This document shows positions 1 through 8,863 of a stretch of DNA of 64,000 bases, piece by piece. The translations under genes were made by a program, and so were the position numbers. Source of the stretch: Medakamo hakoo (Eukaryota; Chlorophyta; Trebouxiophyceae; Coccomyxaceae); assembly GCA_026636295.1 (NCBI GenBank), contig CP089462.1:1116001-1180000 (forward strand). Direction: 5' to 3'. Positions within the stretch are counted from its first letter, which is position 1, and each line of letters begins with the position of its first letter. Under the pieces are notes generated by a model. It was not told the DNA's origin. It saw only the letters and a program-made list of their open reading frames with translations, and searched no databases.

Positions 1-372
1 GAGCGCGTGTGTGAGCGGAGAGGGGGCCGGGCCCCGCCAGGCGGCGTGGGCTTGTTTGCAAACGGCGAGGACGGGCTTGCGAGTTGTTACGGGGGCAATG
101 AAGACAAAAAGTTTCGTCGGCGTCGACTCAACCAACAGCCCATCCATCCCATCCCACCACTCTCTCCCTCTCACTCTTTCGTTCCCGTGTCTCCTTCCCA
201 ACATCCGCTACTCCGCTGGCACACGACCCTACACGCTTTCTACCACTCTGTTGCATCTAACACAGGGGACGAGTGGTGGGCTGACTCTTTTTATTCATGT
301 CTCGACACACCGTGGACGGGGGATTATTCGTGGATGGGACGGAAAGGAAACCTTCCGCCGTCCCCTTTTTTT
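1..372. other. Intergenic sequence at the left edge
   Basis: No gene is supported here. The open frames that cross it are GC-rich shadows without recognisable domains. The part next to position 373 is the 3' trailer of the minus-strand CURT1-like gene. The segment around 140-270 is rich in C and T (repeated CCCATC and CTCTC), like other trailer regions of this window seen on the opposite strand. Part of a gene lying further left cannot be excluded. Confidence 0.4.
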
Positions 373-801
373 TCATTTGTCCAGGCCCGGCAGGCGTTTC
401 GCGATGGACGACACGTACTCGCCCGCCTCTGCGACCAGGTCCTTGCCGTCCAGGGCTTTCAACACAATGCCCGGGATGGTCAGAATCCCCAGCAGCTGGA
501 CGGGGCCGCCGATGAGGAAGTTCAGGCCGACGGTGTGGCAGACCTTTTCGGCGAACGCGACGGCGCCCAGGGCCGCGGCAGACCAGCCAACGACGGCGAC
601 TTTTTTGTTCGAGTCCATCTTCTCAAACTTGTCCGCGACATCGGCGAGGATGGTGTCGAAATCTTTGCCCTGCGCGGCGAGGCGGGGGGTGGTCGCGCGC
701 GGCGCGCGGCGCGGCGCGAGGCGGTGGGCGGACGGGCGGCCCGCCGGGGCGGCCGTCACTCCCGGCAGGGGCAAGCGAGCAGTCACGCACAGAGCAGCCA
801 T
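373..801 (-). CDS. CURT1-like thylakoid membrane protein with CAAD domain
   Basis: Single-exon gene, 142 residues from the ATG at 801-799. An upstream in-frame Met at 876 is possible, but the 801 start gives a typical plastid transit peptide: the first ~45 residues are rich in Ala, Arg and Pro and lack acids. The rest looks like the CAAD/CURT1 fold. A short amphipathic helix (ILADVADKFEKMD, about residues 51-63) precedes two hydrophobic segments separated by a Gly-Pro turn (IGGPVQLLG), and a charged amphipathic C-terminal helix follows. CURT1 proteins oligomerise at grana margins and bend thylakoid membranes; related CAAD domains are fused to cyanobacterial aminoacyl-tRNA synthetases. The gene is divergent from AP4S, with 190 bp between the starts. 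Family assignment rests on topology and local similarity, so another small thylakoid protein is possible. Confidence 0.62.
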   Translation of the reverse strand: MAALCVTARLPLPGVTAAPAGRPSAHRLAPRRAPRATTPRLAAQGKDFDTILADVADKFEKMDSNKKVAVVGWSAAALGAVAFAEKVCHTVGLNFLIGGPVQLLGILTIPGIVLKALDGKDLVAEAGEYVSSIAKRLPGLDK

Positions 802-991
802 GACGTGTGTTTGGAGAGGGGTGGCGGCGGGCAGAGCGTGTGAGCGGGCGGAAAACGACTGTGTGAAGGGCGGCATTCAATGTTCGCACCGCGCGACCGA
901 TGGCCTCGCCAGAGTTCCTTTCTTTTTCGCACGGCCCCGCGGCGCGCACTCCTGCGCCCCGCCCCGCTGCTCTCTCCCACACAGCCCCCTG

Positions 992-1490
992 ATGGCCATC
1001 AAGTACTTCCTCCTCGTCAACAAGCAGGGCCAGACCCGGCTCGCCCGGTACGCGGCGCCCTTGCCTCCCTTGGCGGAGCGCGTCGCCCTGGAGGGCGAAA
1101 TCGTGCGCAAAGCCCTGAGCCGGTCGGACAAACAGGCGCGTTTGGTGGACAGGAGTGGCCTGCCCTGCGCGCACGCGTGTGTGAGCGGGGAGGAGAGGGT
1201 GGGCCGCGCGGGCGTGGGAAGCTGAAGCGCACTCGGGCCCTGGGCACCAAAAAAAAACGCGACCTCCCCCCCCCCCTCCTCCCATCCACAGTGCTCCTTC
1301 ATCACGCACCGCGGCCACAAGGTCGTGTACCGCCGGTACGCGTCGCTCTTTTTCTTGGTGGGCGTGGACGAGGAAGAGGTAAGGTTCGGCGAGTGGGTTG
1401 GGCGCGCGCGCGGTAGGTTGGGCGGGCACCCCCGCCCTCTCCTTGTGGCGCGAGGCTTTTTCTGCACCACCCCCACGCCCCACGCCCCAC

Positions 1491-1521
<31 letters not shown>

Positions 1522-1738
1522 ACGCGCACAGAACGAGCTCGCCACCCTGGAACTCATCCACGCCCTCGTCGAAGCGCTGGACCGCCACTTCGGCTCCGTG
1601 TGCGAGCTGGACATCATGTTCAACCTGGACACGGCGCACTGGGCGCTGGACGAGTTTGTCAGCGGGGGGGCCGTCGCGGACGGCAACAAGGCCAACTGCC
1701 TGGCGGCGCTGGCGCTGCTGGACAAGGTGCCGAGTTGA
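992..1738 (+). CDS. AP4S1: AP-4 adaptor complex sigma subunit (3 exons)
   Basis: Exons 992-1135, 1292-1378 and 1532-1738 give about 145 residues, the usual sigma-adaptin length. The protein opens with MAIKYFLLVNKQGQTRLAR; the NKQGQTRLA block is typical of the AP-4 sigma chain rather than AP-1, -2 or -3. Exon 2 carries the conserved CSFITHRGHKVVYRRYASLF block and exon 3 the ELDIMFNL and LDEFV motifs. The sigma subunit is the small core chain of the AP-4 coat, which sorts cargo at the trans-Golgi network. Intron 1 must start with GC (CAG|GCGCGT) to join Gln48 to Cys49 as the family requires. Intron 2 (GTAAGG...ACAG) contains a CA dinucleotide run just before its acceptor. The end at TGA 1736-1738 lacks the longer tail of some orthologues. 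Confidence 0.9.
1492..1528 (+). repeat. (CA)n microsatellite in intron 2 of AP4S1
   Basis: An almost pure CA dinucleotide tract with one CT interruption forms the last part of the intron just before the acceptor CAG. It may supply the pyrimidine-containing context of the 3' splice site, and it should be length-variable. Confidence 0.9.
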
Positions 1739-2070
1739 AGGGGTGGGATGGGGGTAGGGAGGGGGTGCGGTGTGTGTTAGATTGCAGGGAACGAGAGAAA
1801 ACGACACTGAAAGCTTTTTCCAGGCGCGTCTGGGTGGGAGCCGGCCCCGCCGGCGGTCCCACACACCCCCGTGCGGGACCGCGTGCGGGACCGCGCCACG
1901 TCACCCACGCCCGGTGTGGTTTTTGGCACCGTGAGACCCTGGCTCAACTCCCACTTTTCACCCGGTGGGTTTTCAACCCCCTCTCCCTTTCCGCCTCAAA
2001 GGCTGGACCTGGCGTCCCATGTTTTCACTACCAACCCCCTCCTGTGTGTGTGGGTGTGCCCATGATGTCG
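1739..2070. other. Convergent intergenic spacer, no gene seen
   Basis: This lies between the stop of AP4S1 (+) and the stop of the RWP-RK gene (-). It begins with a G-rich stretch (GGGTGGGATGGGGGTAGGG). It holds a short direct duplication (GCGGGACCGCGTGCGGGACCG, about 1872-1892). No frame here carries a recognisable domain, so it is probably overlapping 3' trailers. Confidence 0.5.
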
Positions 2071-3245
2071 TCACGTTTCACACGCCGCCCCACCCCCACT
2101 CCCACCCCCACTCCCACGCCCACCGCCCCCGCGCACCCCGCCCTTGGCCAACCGCTTCGCCGCCCGCGCCGCCAGGCGCGCCCCCGACGCCCGCGCCCGG
2201 TACGGCCACCGCGGCATGCCCGCCGCCCGGCACACTTTTTTGAGCGTGGTGACGCCCACGCCCAGGCTGGCGGCCGCGGCCTGGATGGGGACGTCGAAGT
2301 GGCCGCCCGCTTCCAGGGAGGCGACGGAGACGCCGACGCCCCGGCCGGGTTGGGGGGGCGGGCGGGCGGGGCGGGGCGCGGACGACGGGTTGTTGGTGCG
2401 GGCGGGCGGCGGGCGGTGCGGCCGCGGCCGGGGCTGGCGGGGTGGGGGCAGCAGCGGGCGACCCGTCGCCGCCGCCGCCGCCGCCACCCACTGCTGGTCC
2501 GCGCCCTCTCGTTTGAAGGTGTCCCAGTCCACCCGCGCCCGCGGCGGCTGGGGCGGCGGGTGATGGAGGCAGTGCGGGGTGGGGCCAGTGGCGCCACCGC
2601 CGACGCCGACGCCACTGCCCTCTCCAGCCGCAGCCGCAGCCGCCAGCCGGGCCGCCGCGCCCAGCAGGGCACACACGCATGGCGCGGGGCCCGCCGCCAC
2701 GTTTCCCCGCCCGTCCCCACCGCCAACCAAGCCTGGCGGCAGGGGGGCGGCCAGCGCGCCCAACGCCGGCAGCGCGACGTGCGCGGGCCCGCCACACGCA
2801 CTGCCACCGCCACCGCCGCCGCCCCCACAGCTCAACGCGGCGGCTGCCTGGCCCAGCAGCCAGGCGCGCAGGCCACCGGGGGTGGCCGCGACTTCGGGTG
2901 GGGGTAGGACGCGCGTGAAGAGCGGTGGAGTCGTGGACGACGGCGGCGGCGGGGGGGAGGGGAGGGGGGCGCCCCGCCCGCCGCGCCTGGCGCGCCATAA
3001 CCGACGGCCGGGTGGTGGTGTGCCGGCCCTGTGCAGGGCGGCCCAGGCCCGCCGTCCATCCGTCCACCCACGCCCTGAGCGCCTACGATCGACTCGCCCG
3101 TGCCTGAGCCGCGGGTGGGAGGCGGCGGGCGTGGCGGCCCGGCGGCGGCGGCATCCTCTGCCCCTCCACCGCCGCCGCCGCCGGCGCCGCCCGCGGCCGC
3201 GAGCGCCGCGTTCAGGGCGGCCGCCACGGCGGCGGTCACGTCCAT
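2071..3245 (-). CDS. RWP-RK domain transcription factor
   Basis: The C-terminal part of the minus-strand frame ending at 2071 contains an RWP-RK domain (about 2185-2330). It begins SLEAGGHFDVPIQAAAASLG, continues VTTLKKVCRAAGMPRWPYR, and so keeps the LKK..CR..G..RWP.R signature of this plant/algal DNA-binding family. Family members control nitrogen responses or gamete identity. There is no PB1 domain, so it is RKD/RWP-RK-like rather than a full NIN-like protein. A likely N-terminus is MDVTAAVAAALNAALAA at 3245, which lies in another frame, so at least one intron falls between about 3100 and 2930. I could not settle it: the usable GT and AG sites do not agree in phase. The linker is low-complexity Gly/Pro/Ala, including a (CGG)n run near 2460-2490. 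The domain call is solid; the 5' structure is not. Confidence 0.7.
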
Positions 3246-3558
3246 GTAGAGTGGCCGGCTGCGCCACAGCCGTCCAGTCTCCGTTTAGAGACAAAGGACG
3301 TGCAGAGACTGCGCGCGCCCCCTGACGGGCGCGGGACAAAAAAGAGAAGTGTGAGGGACGGTACGGTGCGGCGCCCCCCCCACCCCTCCGTTTTTTTTTG
3401 TCGCTCGCTCACACGGCCCGGATTCGTTCGTTTCCATTTTTTACATCCCGTGCCAACCATGCTTCCGAAACGACCATCGCACGCACGCCATTGCAACACA
3501 CTTGGAAAAAAAGCAGCCGGATTTAGAAAAAGACACACGCAGGGGGGGGGGGACGCCA

Positions 3559-3577
3559 CTCTCTCTCTCTCTCTCTC
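3559..3577 (+). repeat. (CT)n tract in the HD2-like gene trailer
   Basis: About nine CT units on the plus strand read as GA repeats in the sense of the minus-strand HD2-like gene, roughly 70-90 bases after its stop. Similar GA tracts follow the stops of several other genes here. Confidence 0.85.
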
Positions 3578-3646
3578 CATTTTTTTTGGATCGTTTCATT
3601 CATTCGCCGCCGTGCGGACGGGAGCCACCACCGCACCACCCCCACC

Positions 3647-4816
3647 TCACTTTTTCTTCAGGCTCACAATGCCCTGGCCGTCGACGGTGAATTTATCCGC
3701 CGCCGCCGCCAAGAGCTTGGTCAGCTTGGGGGCGGCGGGCGGGCGCGGCACGGCCGACCCAAGGTTGGCCAGCCGCGTCGGCCCCGCTTTCGCCAGGTGG
3801 GCGGCCAGCGCGGCCGCGTACTGGGCGGCGGCCGGCCCGCCAGCGCCCGGCATGGACGGCGTCGGCGGCGCGGCAGGCCCATGGCCGGCGGCGGGCGCGT
3901 TGGCCTTCTTCGCGGGCGTCGGCGGCTGCTGCTTCGCGGCCGCCGCCCCCCGCCCGCGCTTGGCGCCGCCGCCCGCGCGGCCGCGCGCTTCCTGTCCGCC
4001 GTCGCTCCACTCGGAGCTGGAGGGCGACGACCCGCCAGCGCCCAGCGCGCGCGCGGCCGCCCGTTCTTCCGCCGCCAGCCCCTCATCGTCTTCGTCGTCC
4101 TCGCCCGACGACGCCCACCCGTCGTCGTCGTCGTCCTCGTCGTCAGACCCGCTGGAGAGTGACAGCTCCTCGCCGTCGGGTTCGCCCGGGCGGCGCGCCG
4201 GCGGGGCGCGCGGCTTCTTCAGCGGCACCGCCCGCGGCGGCTCGTCGCCCTCCGACTCGGACGGCAGGCTGGACTCGTCTTCTTCGTCGTCCTCCGACTC
4301 TTCCGTGTCTTCGCTGCCGCCGTCGTCCGACGACAGTTCGTCGCTCTCTTCATCCTCCGGCCGGCCCAGCCGCACCAGTCCCCGGCCGGGCATGCCCGCT
4401 CCTTCCTCTTCTTCTTCTTCTTCTTCCTCAGATGCGGCCGCATAGTCCAGCAGGCTGGACACAGTTTTGTACCCCGTCAGGTGGACGGGCGAGGCGCCCG
4501 TGTGCCGAAACGCGACCGCCCCATAGCCGCCGCCGCCGTTTCCATTGGACAGCGCCGACCACATGAAATCGGCGGAAAACTGGTCCACACGGCCCGCTTC
4601 TAAAGTCCCAACACTGAACTCGGCGCCGTCAGACCGGACGGCGATGATGGTGTGGCGGCCGGGCGCAGGGGACGGGCCGAGCGCGAACTGGGTGACGTGC
4701 ACGAGCGACACGCCGTCTTCCAGGTCGTCGAGCTCGTCGGCCGCGCCATCGCCCGTGCAGGACACGGTTTTGTTCGGTGGGAGGGTGACTCCGAAGAACT
4801 CGACGTCCGGTTCCAT
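3647..4816 (-). CDS. HD2-type histone deacetylase-like / nucleoplasmin-like protein
   Basis: Single exon, 389 residues from ATG 4816-4814. The first ~100 residues form the nucleoplasmin-like fold of the plant HD2 (HDT) and nucleoplasmin-FKBP families. The start MEPDVEFFGVTLPPNKTVSC resembles the MEFWG.E...G....V opening, followed by VSLVHVTQFALG and later FSVGTLEAG. A long acidic and Ser-rich region with runs of Glu and Asp (about residues 130-250) comes next, then a basic, Pro/Ala-rich tail with KRGR and KKKA clusters that should act in nuclear or nucleolar targeting. No FKBP domain follows, which favours HD2 over nucleoplasmin-like FKBPs. Plant HD2 proteins act in nucleolar chromatin and gene repression; intrinsic deacetylase activity is debated. 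The gene is divergent from the Tan1 gene, with 193 bp between starts. Confidence 0.75.
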   Translation of the reverse strand: MEPDVEFFGVTLPPNKTVSCTGDGAADELDDLEDGVSLVHVTQFALGPSPAPGRHTIIAVRSDGAEFSVGTLEAGRVDQFSADFMWSALSNGNGGGGYGAVAFRHTGASPVHLTGYKTVSSLLDYAAASEEEEEEEEEGAGMPGRGLVRLGRPEDEESDELSSDDGGSEDTEESEDDEEDESSLPSESEGDEPPRAVPLKKPRAPPARRPGEPDGEELSLSSGSDDEDDDDDGWASSGEDDEDDEGLAAEERAAARALGAGGSSPSSSEWSDGGQEARGRAGGGAKRGRGAAAAKQQPPTPAKKANAPAAGHGPAAPPTPSMPGAGGPAAAQYAAALAAHLAKAGPTRLANLGSAVPRPPAAPKLTKLLAAAADKFTVDGQGIVSLKKK

Positions 4817-5009
4817 CGTCTGGTGTGGACGGTGTGTGTTTTCACGGGGATTAAAAGTGTGAAGATGAGCGAGCAAAACGCAAAACGCATGCCTAGCCAC
4901 AGCGACACTCGCTCTCTCTTGCGCGGCCCAGACACACGCACCAGGCGGTCCGCCTGGGCGTCTCACACACGCAGGCCTCACGCGCACAAACCTCACCCCT
5001 CTCATCAGC

Positions 5010-6164
5010 ATGACAGACGCGGGAGGCGGGCGCGGCCGCGGCGGTGGCCGCGGCTACAAGCGCAAGGGCGGCGGGCGCGGCGGCGGCCGCGCCGACCAGC
5101 CCACTGCTGACCCGTCCGCCAAAAAGAAAAGATACATGCACGCCACGGCCTCGGCGCCGGGCGACTCCGGCTTCCGCGTGGGCGCGCGCGGCTTCCTCAT
5201 CTCCTGCGTCACGGGCAAGGAAGCCGTGGCGGGGCGGGAAGCGGTGTCCCTGGTCGAGTCGGCCTGGGAGGAGCTGGTCCCGCAGGACGGCGGCGGCGGG
5301 GGCGGGCCGGCTGGTGCCGGCCCACCGCCGCCGCCACCGCCTGATTTGGGCGGGGCCCTAGAAGCGGAGCTGGCGGACTTGCGGGCGGAAGAAGCTGCGA
5401 AAAAGCAGGCGGCGTCGGGCGCCAAGCCCCCGCCCGACGCGCCCTACGCCCCAGCCTTCCGGTGGCACGCCCTGGGCATTGGCTGCCTGGTCTTCATTTC
5501 CATGGCGAAACCACCGCGGGCCGCGGCGCCAGCTGACGGAGAGGGTGGTGAAGACGGCGGCGGCGGCGGCGGCGGTGAAGGCGCGCCGTCCACGTCGCCT
5601 CCAACCAGCGCGCCGTCCGTGCCTTACCCGGGCCCCGTCGACCTTGCCCTCCACCTGGCCCGTGGCATCGCGGCCAGTGGCCAGGCGCGGGCGCGCTTTG
5701 TGCACCGCCTGCTGCCCGTCGAAGCCGTCGTCCCCGCCACCTTGCCCAGCCTGACGAGCGCGGTGAGCGGCCTCGCTAAAAAACACCTGCCCGGCCGTGG
5801 TGGTGCGAGCGAGCAGGATGGGAAGGCCGCTGGCCCGCCTCCCGCCTCCTACGCCGTCGCGTACGAGCACCGGTCGTCGGGGGCCTTGGACCGCATGGCG
5901 GTCATCAATGCGTTGGTTGCCGGCGTCCCCGCCGGCCACCCCGTCAGCCTGGACGCGCCCGACGTGACCATCTTTGCATCGGCCGTCCGAGCGCTGGCAG
6001 CGATTGCGGTGATTCCCGGGTACGCGCGCCTGGCCCGCCTGAACCTGCGGGAGTTGGCGTGCCCGTCAGTTGGGAAGCAGCAGGAAGAAGGGAAGAAGGG
6101 AGGGGAGGCGGAGGCGGCGGCGGCGGGCGGCGGTGAGAAAGCGGTGGAGGCGGCGGGTGGCTAG
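5010..6164 (+). CDS. Tan1/THUMPD1-like tRNA acetylation adaptor
   Basis: Single exon, 384 residues. After a Gly/Arg/Lys-rich start (residues 1-45) comes GFRVGARGFLISCVTGKE, the N-terminal element of THUMP-containing Tan1. A C-terminal THUMP domain follows: SYAVAYEHRSSGALDRMAVI, then a VSLDAPDVTIFASAVRA block, then YARLARLNLREL. In yeast and human, Tan1/THUMPD1 binds tRNA and helps Kre33/NAT10 make N4-acetylcytidine at position 12 of tRNA-Ser and tRNA-Leu. Poly-Gly and Pro insertions (about residues 93-115 and 188-200) and an acidic/Gly tail lengthen it relative to the usual ~300 residues. The start at MTDAGGGRG is the first ATG of the frame. It lies upstream of the Tim22 gene on the same strand (87 bp apart). 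Confidence 0.8.
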   Translation: MTDAGGGRGRGGGRGYKRKGGGRGGGRADQPTADPSAKKKRYMHATASAPGDSGFRVGARGFLISCVTGKEAVAGREAVSLVESAWEELVPQDGGGGGGPAGAGPPPPPPPDLGGALEAELADLRAEEAAKKQAASGAKPPPDAPYAPAFRWHALGIGCLVFISMAKPPRAAAPADGEGGEDGGGGGGGEGAPSTSPPTSAPSVPYPGPVDLALHLARGIAASGQARARFVHRLLPVEAVVPATLPSLTSAVSGLAKKHLPGRGGASEQDGKAAGPPPASYAVAYEHRSSGALDRMAVINALVAGVPAGHPVSLDAPDVTIFASAVRALAAIAVIPGYARLARLNLRELACPSVGKQQEEGKKGGEAEAAAAGGGEKAVEAAGG

Positions 6165-6251
6165 GTCTGAGAGGTTGTTTGTTGCTCAGTGTTTGTTTTT
6201 CCATCGGCGCACACACAAAAACACGCCCGCCTCCCTCTCACACGGACACCA

Positions 6252-6950
6252 ATGGGCGCCACCGCTTCACGGCCGGTGTCGCCCACGCTGGAGGTCCTCA
6301 CGGAGCGGCCTGCCGCGGCGGGGCCGGGCGACCAACCCGCGGAAACGGCGGCTGGCTCCACTGCAACAAGCGCGGCCGCCGACGACACCCAGCCGTCGAC
6401 CTCCAGCGCGCCGCCGCCGACGCCCCCAAAACCTCTCCCACCCGGCCGCCGGCCCTACGCGGCTGTCGCCCTCCCTACACCCGAGCAAATGGCCCAGGAA
6501 GACCTCATGAACAATTGCGTGGTGCGCACGGTCCTGTCCGGCGGCATGGGCGCGGGGCTGGGCGTCCTGTTTGGACTGTTCATGGGCACGATGGACGCGG
6601 CGGGCGGGGGCCTGGACGGCGGCGCCGCCGCCGCCGCCGCTGCCGCCGGCCCAGGCAAGCCTCCTCCACCCCCACAGTCCACGCGCCAGGTCCTCGTCTC
6701 CATGGCGCGGTCGGCCGGGTCGAGGTCCGTCTCGTACGCCAAAGGCTTTGCCGCGATGGGCGCCCTGTTCGCCGGCGCGGAGTGTTGCGTGGAAAAGTTC
6801 CGGGCCAAACACGACGCCATGAACGCGGTGTACGCCGGGTGTGCGGCGGGCGGTGCGCTGGCGTCTCCCGCGGGAGCGAAAGCGGCGGCGGTCGGGTGCG
6901 CGTCTTTTGCCGCGTTTTCGGCGTTTATTGAGCGAATGATGGACCATTAG
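6252..6950 (+). CDS. TIM22: Tim22-like mitochondrial inner-membrane translocase
   Basis: Single exon, 232 residues. The Tim17/Tim22/Tim23 domain fills the C-terminal two thirds. A first membrane segment with Gly-x-x-x-Gly packing (LSGGMGAGLGVLFGLFMG) is followed by SRSVSYAKGFAAMGALFAG, then AECCVEKFRAKHDAMN, then a glycine-rich last segment ending in CASFAAFSAFIERMM. The SYAK.FA..G..F.G.EC..E..RAK pattern is that of Tim22 rather than Tim17 or Tim23. Tim22 is the channel of the carrier translocase, inserting multi-spanning carriers into the inner membrane. The first ~75 residues are Pro/Ala/Thr-rich and poorly conserved, and a poly-Ala loop ([13 protein letters not shown]) sits between membrane segments 1 and 2. 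The start ATG at 6252 follows a CA-rich leader. Confidence 0.87.
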   Translation: MGATASRPVSPTLEVLTERPAAAGPGDQPAETAAGSTATSAAADDTQPSTSSAPPPTPPKPLPPGRRPYAAVALPTPEQMAQEDLMNNCVVRTVLSGGMGAGLGVLFGLFMGTMDAAGGGLDGGAAAAAAAAGPGKPPPPPQSTRQVLVSMARSAGSRSVSYAKGFAAMGALFAGAECCVEKFRAKHDAMNAVYAGCAAGGALASPAGAKAAAVGCASFAAFSAFIERMMDH

Positions 6951-7275
6951 TGCGACGGAATGAGGGGGGGGGGCGGCAGGTTTTTTTCTTTGTGAAATGA
7001 GGCTTAGATGCAATGAGGCGAGGCATACGGTGTCTTTGATGTGGGACGAGTGGGCGTCGCAAAGGCGCGCGGCCAGTCCATCCTTTTTGCACGAGGGGTG
7101 GCCAGGTCGGTCGACGCGGACACACTCCACTGTTTGTTTTCACGCACCTTTCCTCCCCACCAGCCAATTTCCCACTATGACACAGTCTGGTCACTGTAAA
7201 CTGCGTTGACGCACTCGTGACGCCAGGGGGAAAAGCCGGGCGCGGGACACACCCCCCAAAAAACTCGCGCCGGCA

Positions 7276-8676
7276 ATGCGCCTCCGTGCCCGCACCTTCC
7301 CGGCCGCGCTCGCGGCCCGCTTCGCGGCCGCCCTGTCCGCCGCCGGCCTCTGCCCCACACGCGACCGCGTGGCGGTCGCGTTCTCCGGTGGGCCCGACAG
7401 CGCAGCCACTGGGCTGCTGGCGGCCTGGTGGGCGGGCGCAGGTGAGTGTGTGCGGGTGTGCAGTCCTTTGTTTCCAGGCGGCCGGCCCGGAGTCCCTCTC
7501 TGTCCCCACGTCCCATCCATCCACGCCGCACCCCACACAGCCCGCCCCCCGCCTTCCGTCTCAGCCGCCCTGGCGAGGCGACGACCGCCAGACACCTCGC
7601 TCCCACGCCCGCCGCTCGTGGAGGTCGCCCGGGCCGCCCTGGGCCTTGGGCGGGCGGACTTTGTGCGACGCCCACCGCCCGCCCCCACGTCCGCGGTCCG
7701 CCCTCCCCTCGCCATCGTCGTCGACCACGGCCTGCGCGGGCCCGCGTCGACCAACGAAGCGTCCGCCGCCGCTGCTCTCGCGGCATCCCTGGGCCTGGAA
7801 CCTGTCGTCGTCCGGGCGGCGTGGGCGCAGGGCGGGGCCGCGTCCCCCTCGCGCCCGGCCCGCCCACGCCCCGGCACGCCGACGTCCGCGCCCGCCCGCG
7901 CCGCCCGGTACGCGGCCCTGGCGTCCGCCGCCCGGTCCGGTCGTGCGTCTGCTGTGATCACCGGCCACCACGCGGACGACCAGGCCGAGACCGTGCTGCT
8001 GCGCCTGGGGCGGGCGAGCGGGCTGGACGGGCTCGGCGGCATGCGGGGCGCAGCCTGGGTCCCCGCCGCGGGTCCGCCCCTCCTCCTCGTCCGCCCGCTG
8101 CTGGCGTCGCCCAAAGCGTCGCTGTTGAAGCTGTGCGCCGTAGCTGGGCTGGGCTGGGTGGGCGACCCGTCCAATGCTGCGCCTGACGCCAGCGGGCGCA
8201 ACGCGGTGAGGGCGGCGCTGGGTGGGGCGCCGTCCGCGGCGGCGGCCGCGTGTGGCGGCCGCCCGGGGCGCCGAGAAAAGTCGCCCGCTGTGGCAGCCGC
8301 CGCTCGGACAGCCTCTGCTGATGCCTTGCGCCTGGCCGCCCTGTGCGGCGCCGCCAGGGACGCGGGCGAGGCGGCGGCGGCGACGCTGTTGCAGGCAGCA
8401 GCAGCCGGGCGGCCGGCGGCCACGCTGTCTCTCGCACCGTTTGCGACCGCCCCCCGCCCCGTCGCAGCCCGGGCGTGGGGTGCGGTCCTGGCGGCTGTGT
8501 CGGGGTCAGAGAATCCGCCACCGTCCAGTGCTGTTGCGCGCGTGATGCGGGCCGTGGACGGACAGGGGCGGTGGGCAGGCGGGCGGGGCGTGAGTGCGGG
8601 CGGGTGCGCCGTCCGCCCCGTGCCTGGGAGCAAAGGCACGGCCGCCACTGTAGCGGCTGAGAAAACAGGTCTCTAG
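7276..8676 (+). CDS. tilS: tRNA(Ile)-lysidine synthase, nuclear-encoded (2 exons)
   Basis: Exons 7276-7441 and 7541-8676, 433 residues; the 99-bp intron (CAG|GTGAGT...CACACAG) is in frame without a stop, so a retained form would add 33 residues. The PP-loop ATPase motif SGGPDS is at residues 37-42. Downstream come VVDHGLRG and the TilS signature ITGHHADDQAETVLLRLGRA with GLDGLGGM after it. TilS changes cytidine 34 to lysidine in tRNA-Ile(CAU) so that it reads AUA codons, a bacterial and organellar reaction, so the protein is expected in the plastid or mitochondrion. The N-terminus (MRLRARTFPAALAARFAAAL) is basic and amphipathic, fitting an organelle presequence. The second acceptor (exon start 7565) keeps the same phase and cannot be ruled out. 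The C-terminal substrate-binding region is poorly conserved. Confidence 0.88.
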   Translation: MRLRARTFPAALAARFAAALSAAGLCPTRDRVAVAFSGGPDSAATGLLAAWWAGAGECVRVCSPLFPGGRPGVPLCPHVPSIHAAPHTARPPPSVSAALARRRPPDTSLPRPPLVEVARAALGLGRADFVRRPPPAPTSAVRPPLAIVVDHGLRGPASTNEASAAAALAASLGLEPVVVRAAWAQGGAASPSRPARPRPGTPTSAPARAARYAALASAARSGRASAVITGHHADDQAETVLLRLGRASGLDGLGGMRGAAWVPAAGPPLLLVRPLLASPKASLLKLCAVAGLGWVGDPSNAAPDASGRNAVRAALGGAPSAAAAACGGRPGRREKSPAVAAAARTASADALRLAALCGAARDAGEAAAATLLQAAAAGRPAATLSLAPFATAPRPVAARAWGAVLAAVSGSENPPPSSAVARVMRAVDGQGRWAGGRGVSAGGCAVRPVPGSKGTAATVAAEKTGL

Positions 8677-8863
8677 GCTTTGTTAGACACAGTCTCTTTC
8701 GCGCGCAGAATGGATGACAGGCTCTCTCTCTTTTTCTCTCTCACGCACACACGCGCTCTCTTCTCTCTTTTCTTTTTGTCACGCCGGGGGGACACACACG
8801 ACACTCTCAACAACCCACACCTCTAAAAAAAGCACACACCACGTGACTCACTCGGAGAAAAAT

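Noticed and set aside
623-1864. Long minus-strand open frame over AP4S1 (413 codons)
   Set aside because: It lies antisense to clear exons and its residues are Arg/Pro/Ala shadows produced by GC-rich codons; no domain.
7442-7540. An extra 33-residue segment in TilS instead of an intron
   Set aside because: The segment is open but begins with a CAG|GTGAGT donor, ends in CACACAG, and encodes nothing like the TilS fold, so splicing is more likely.
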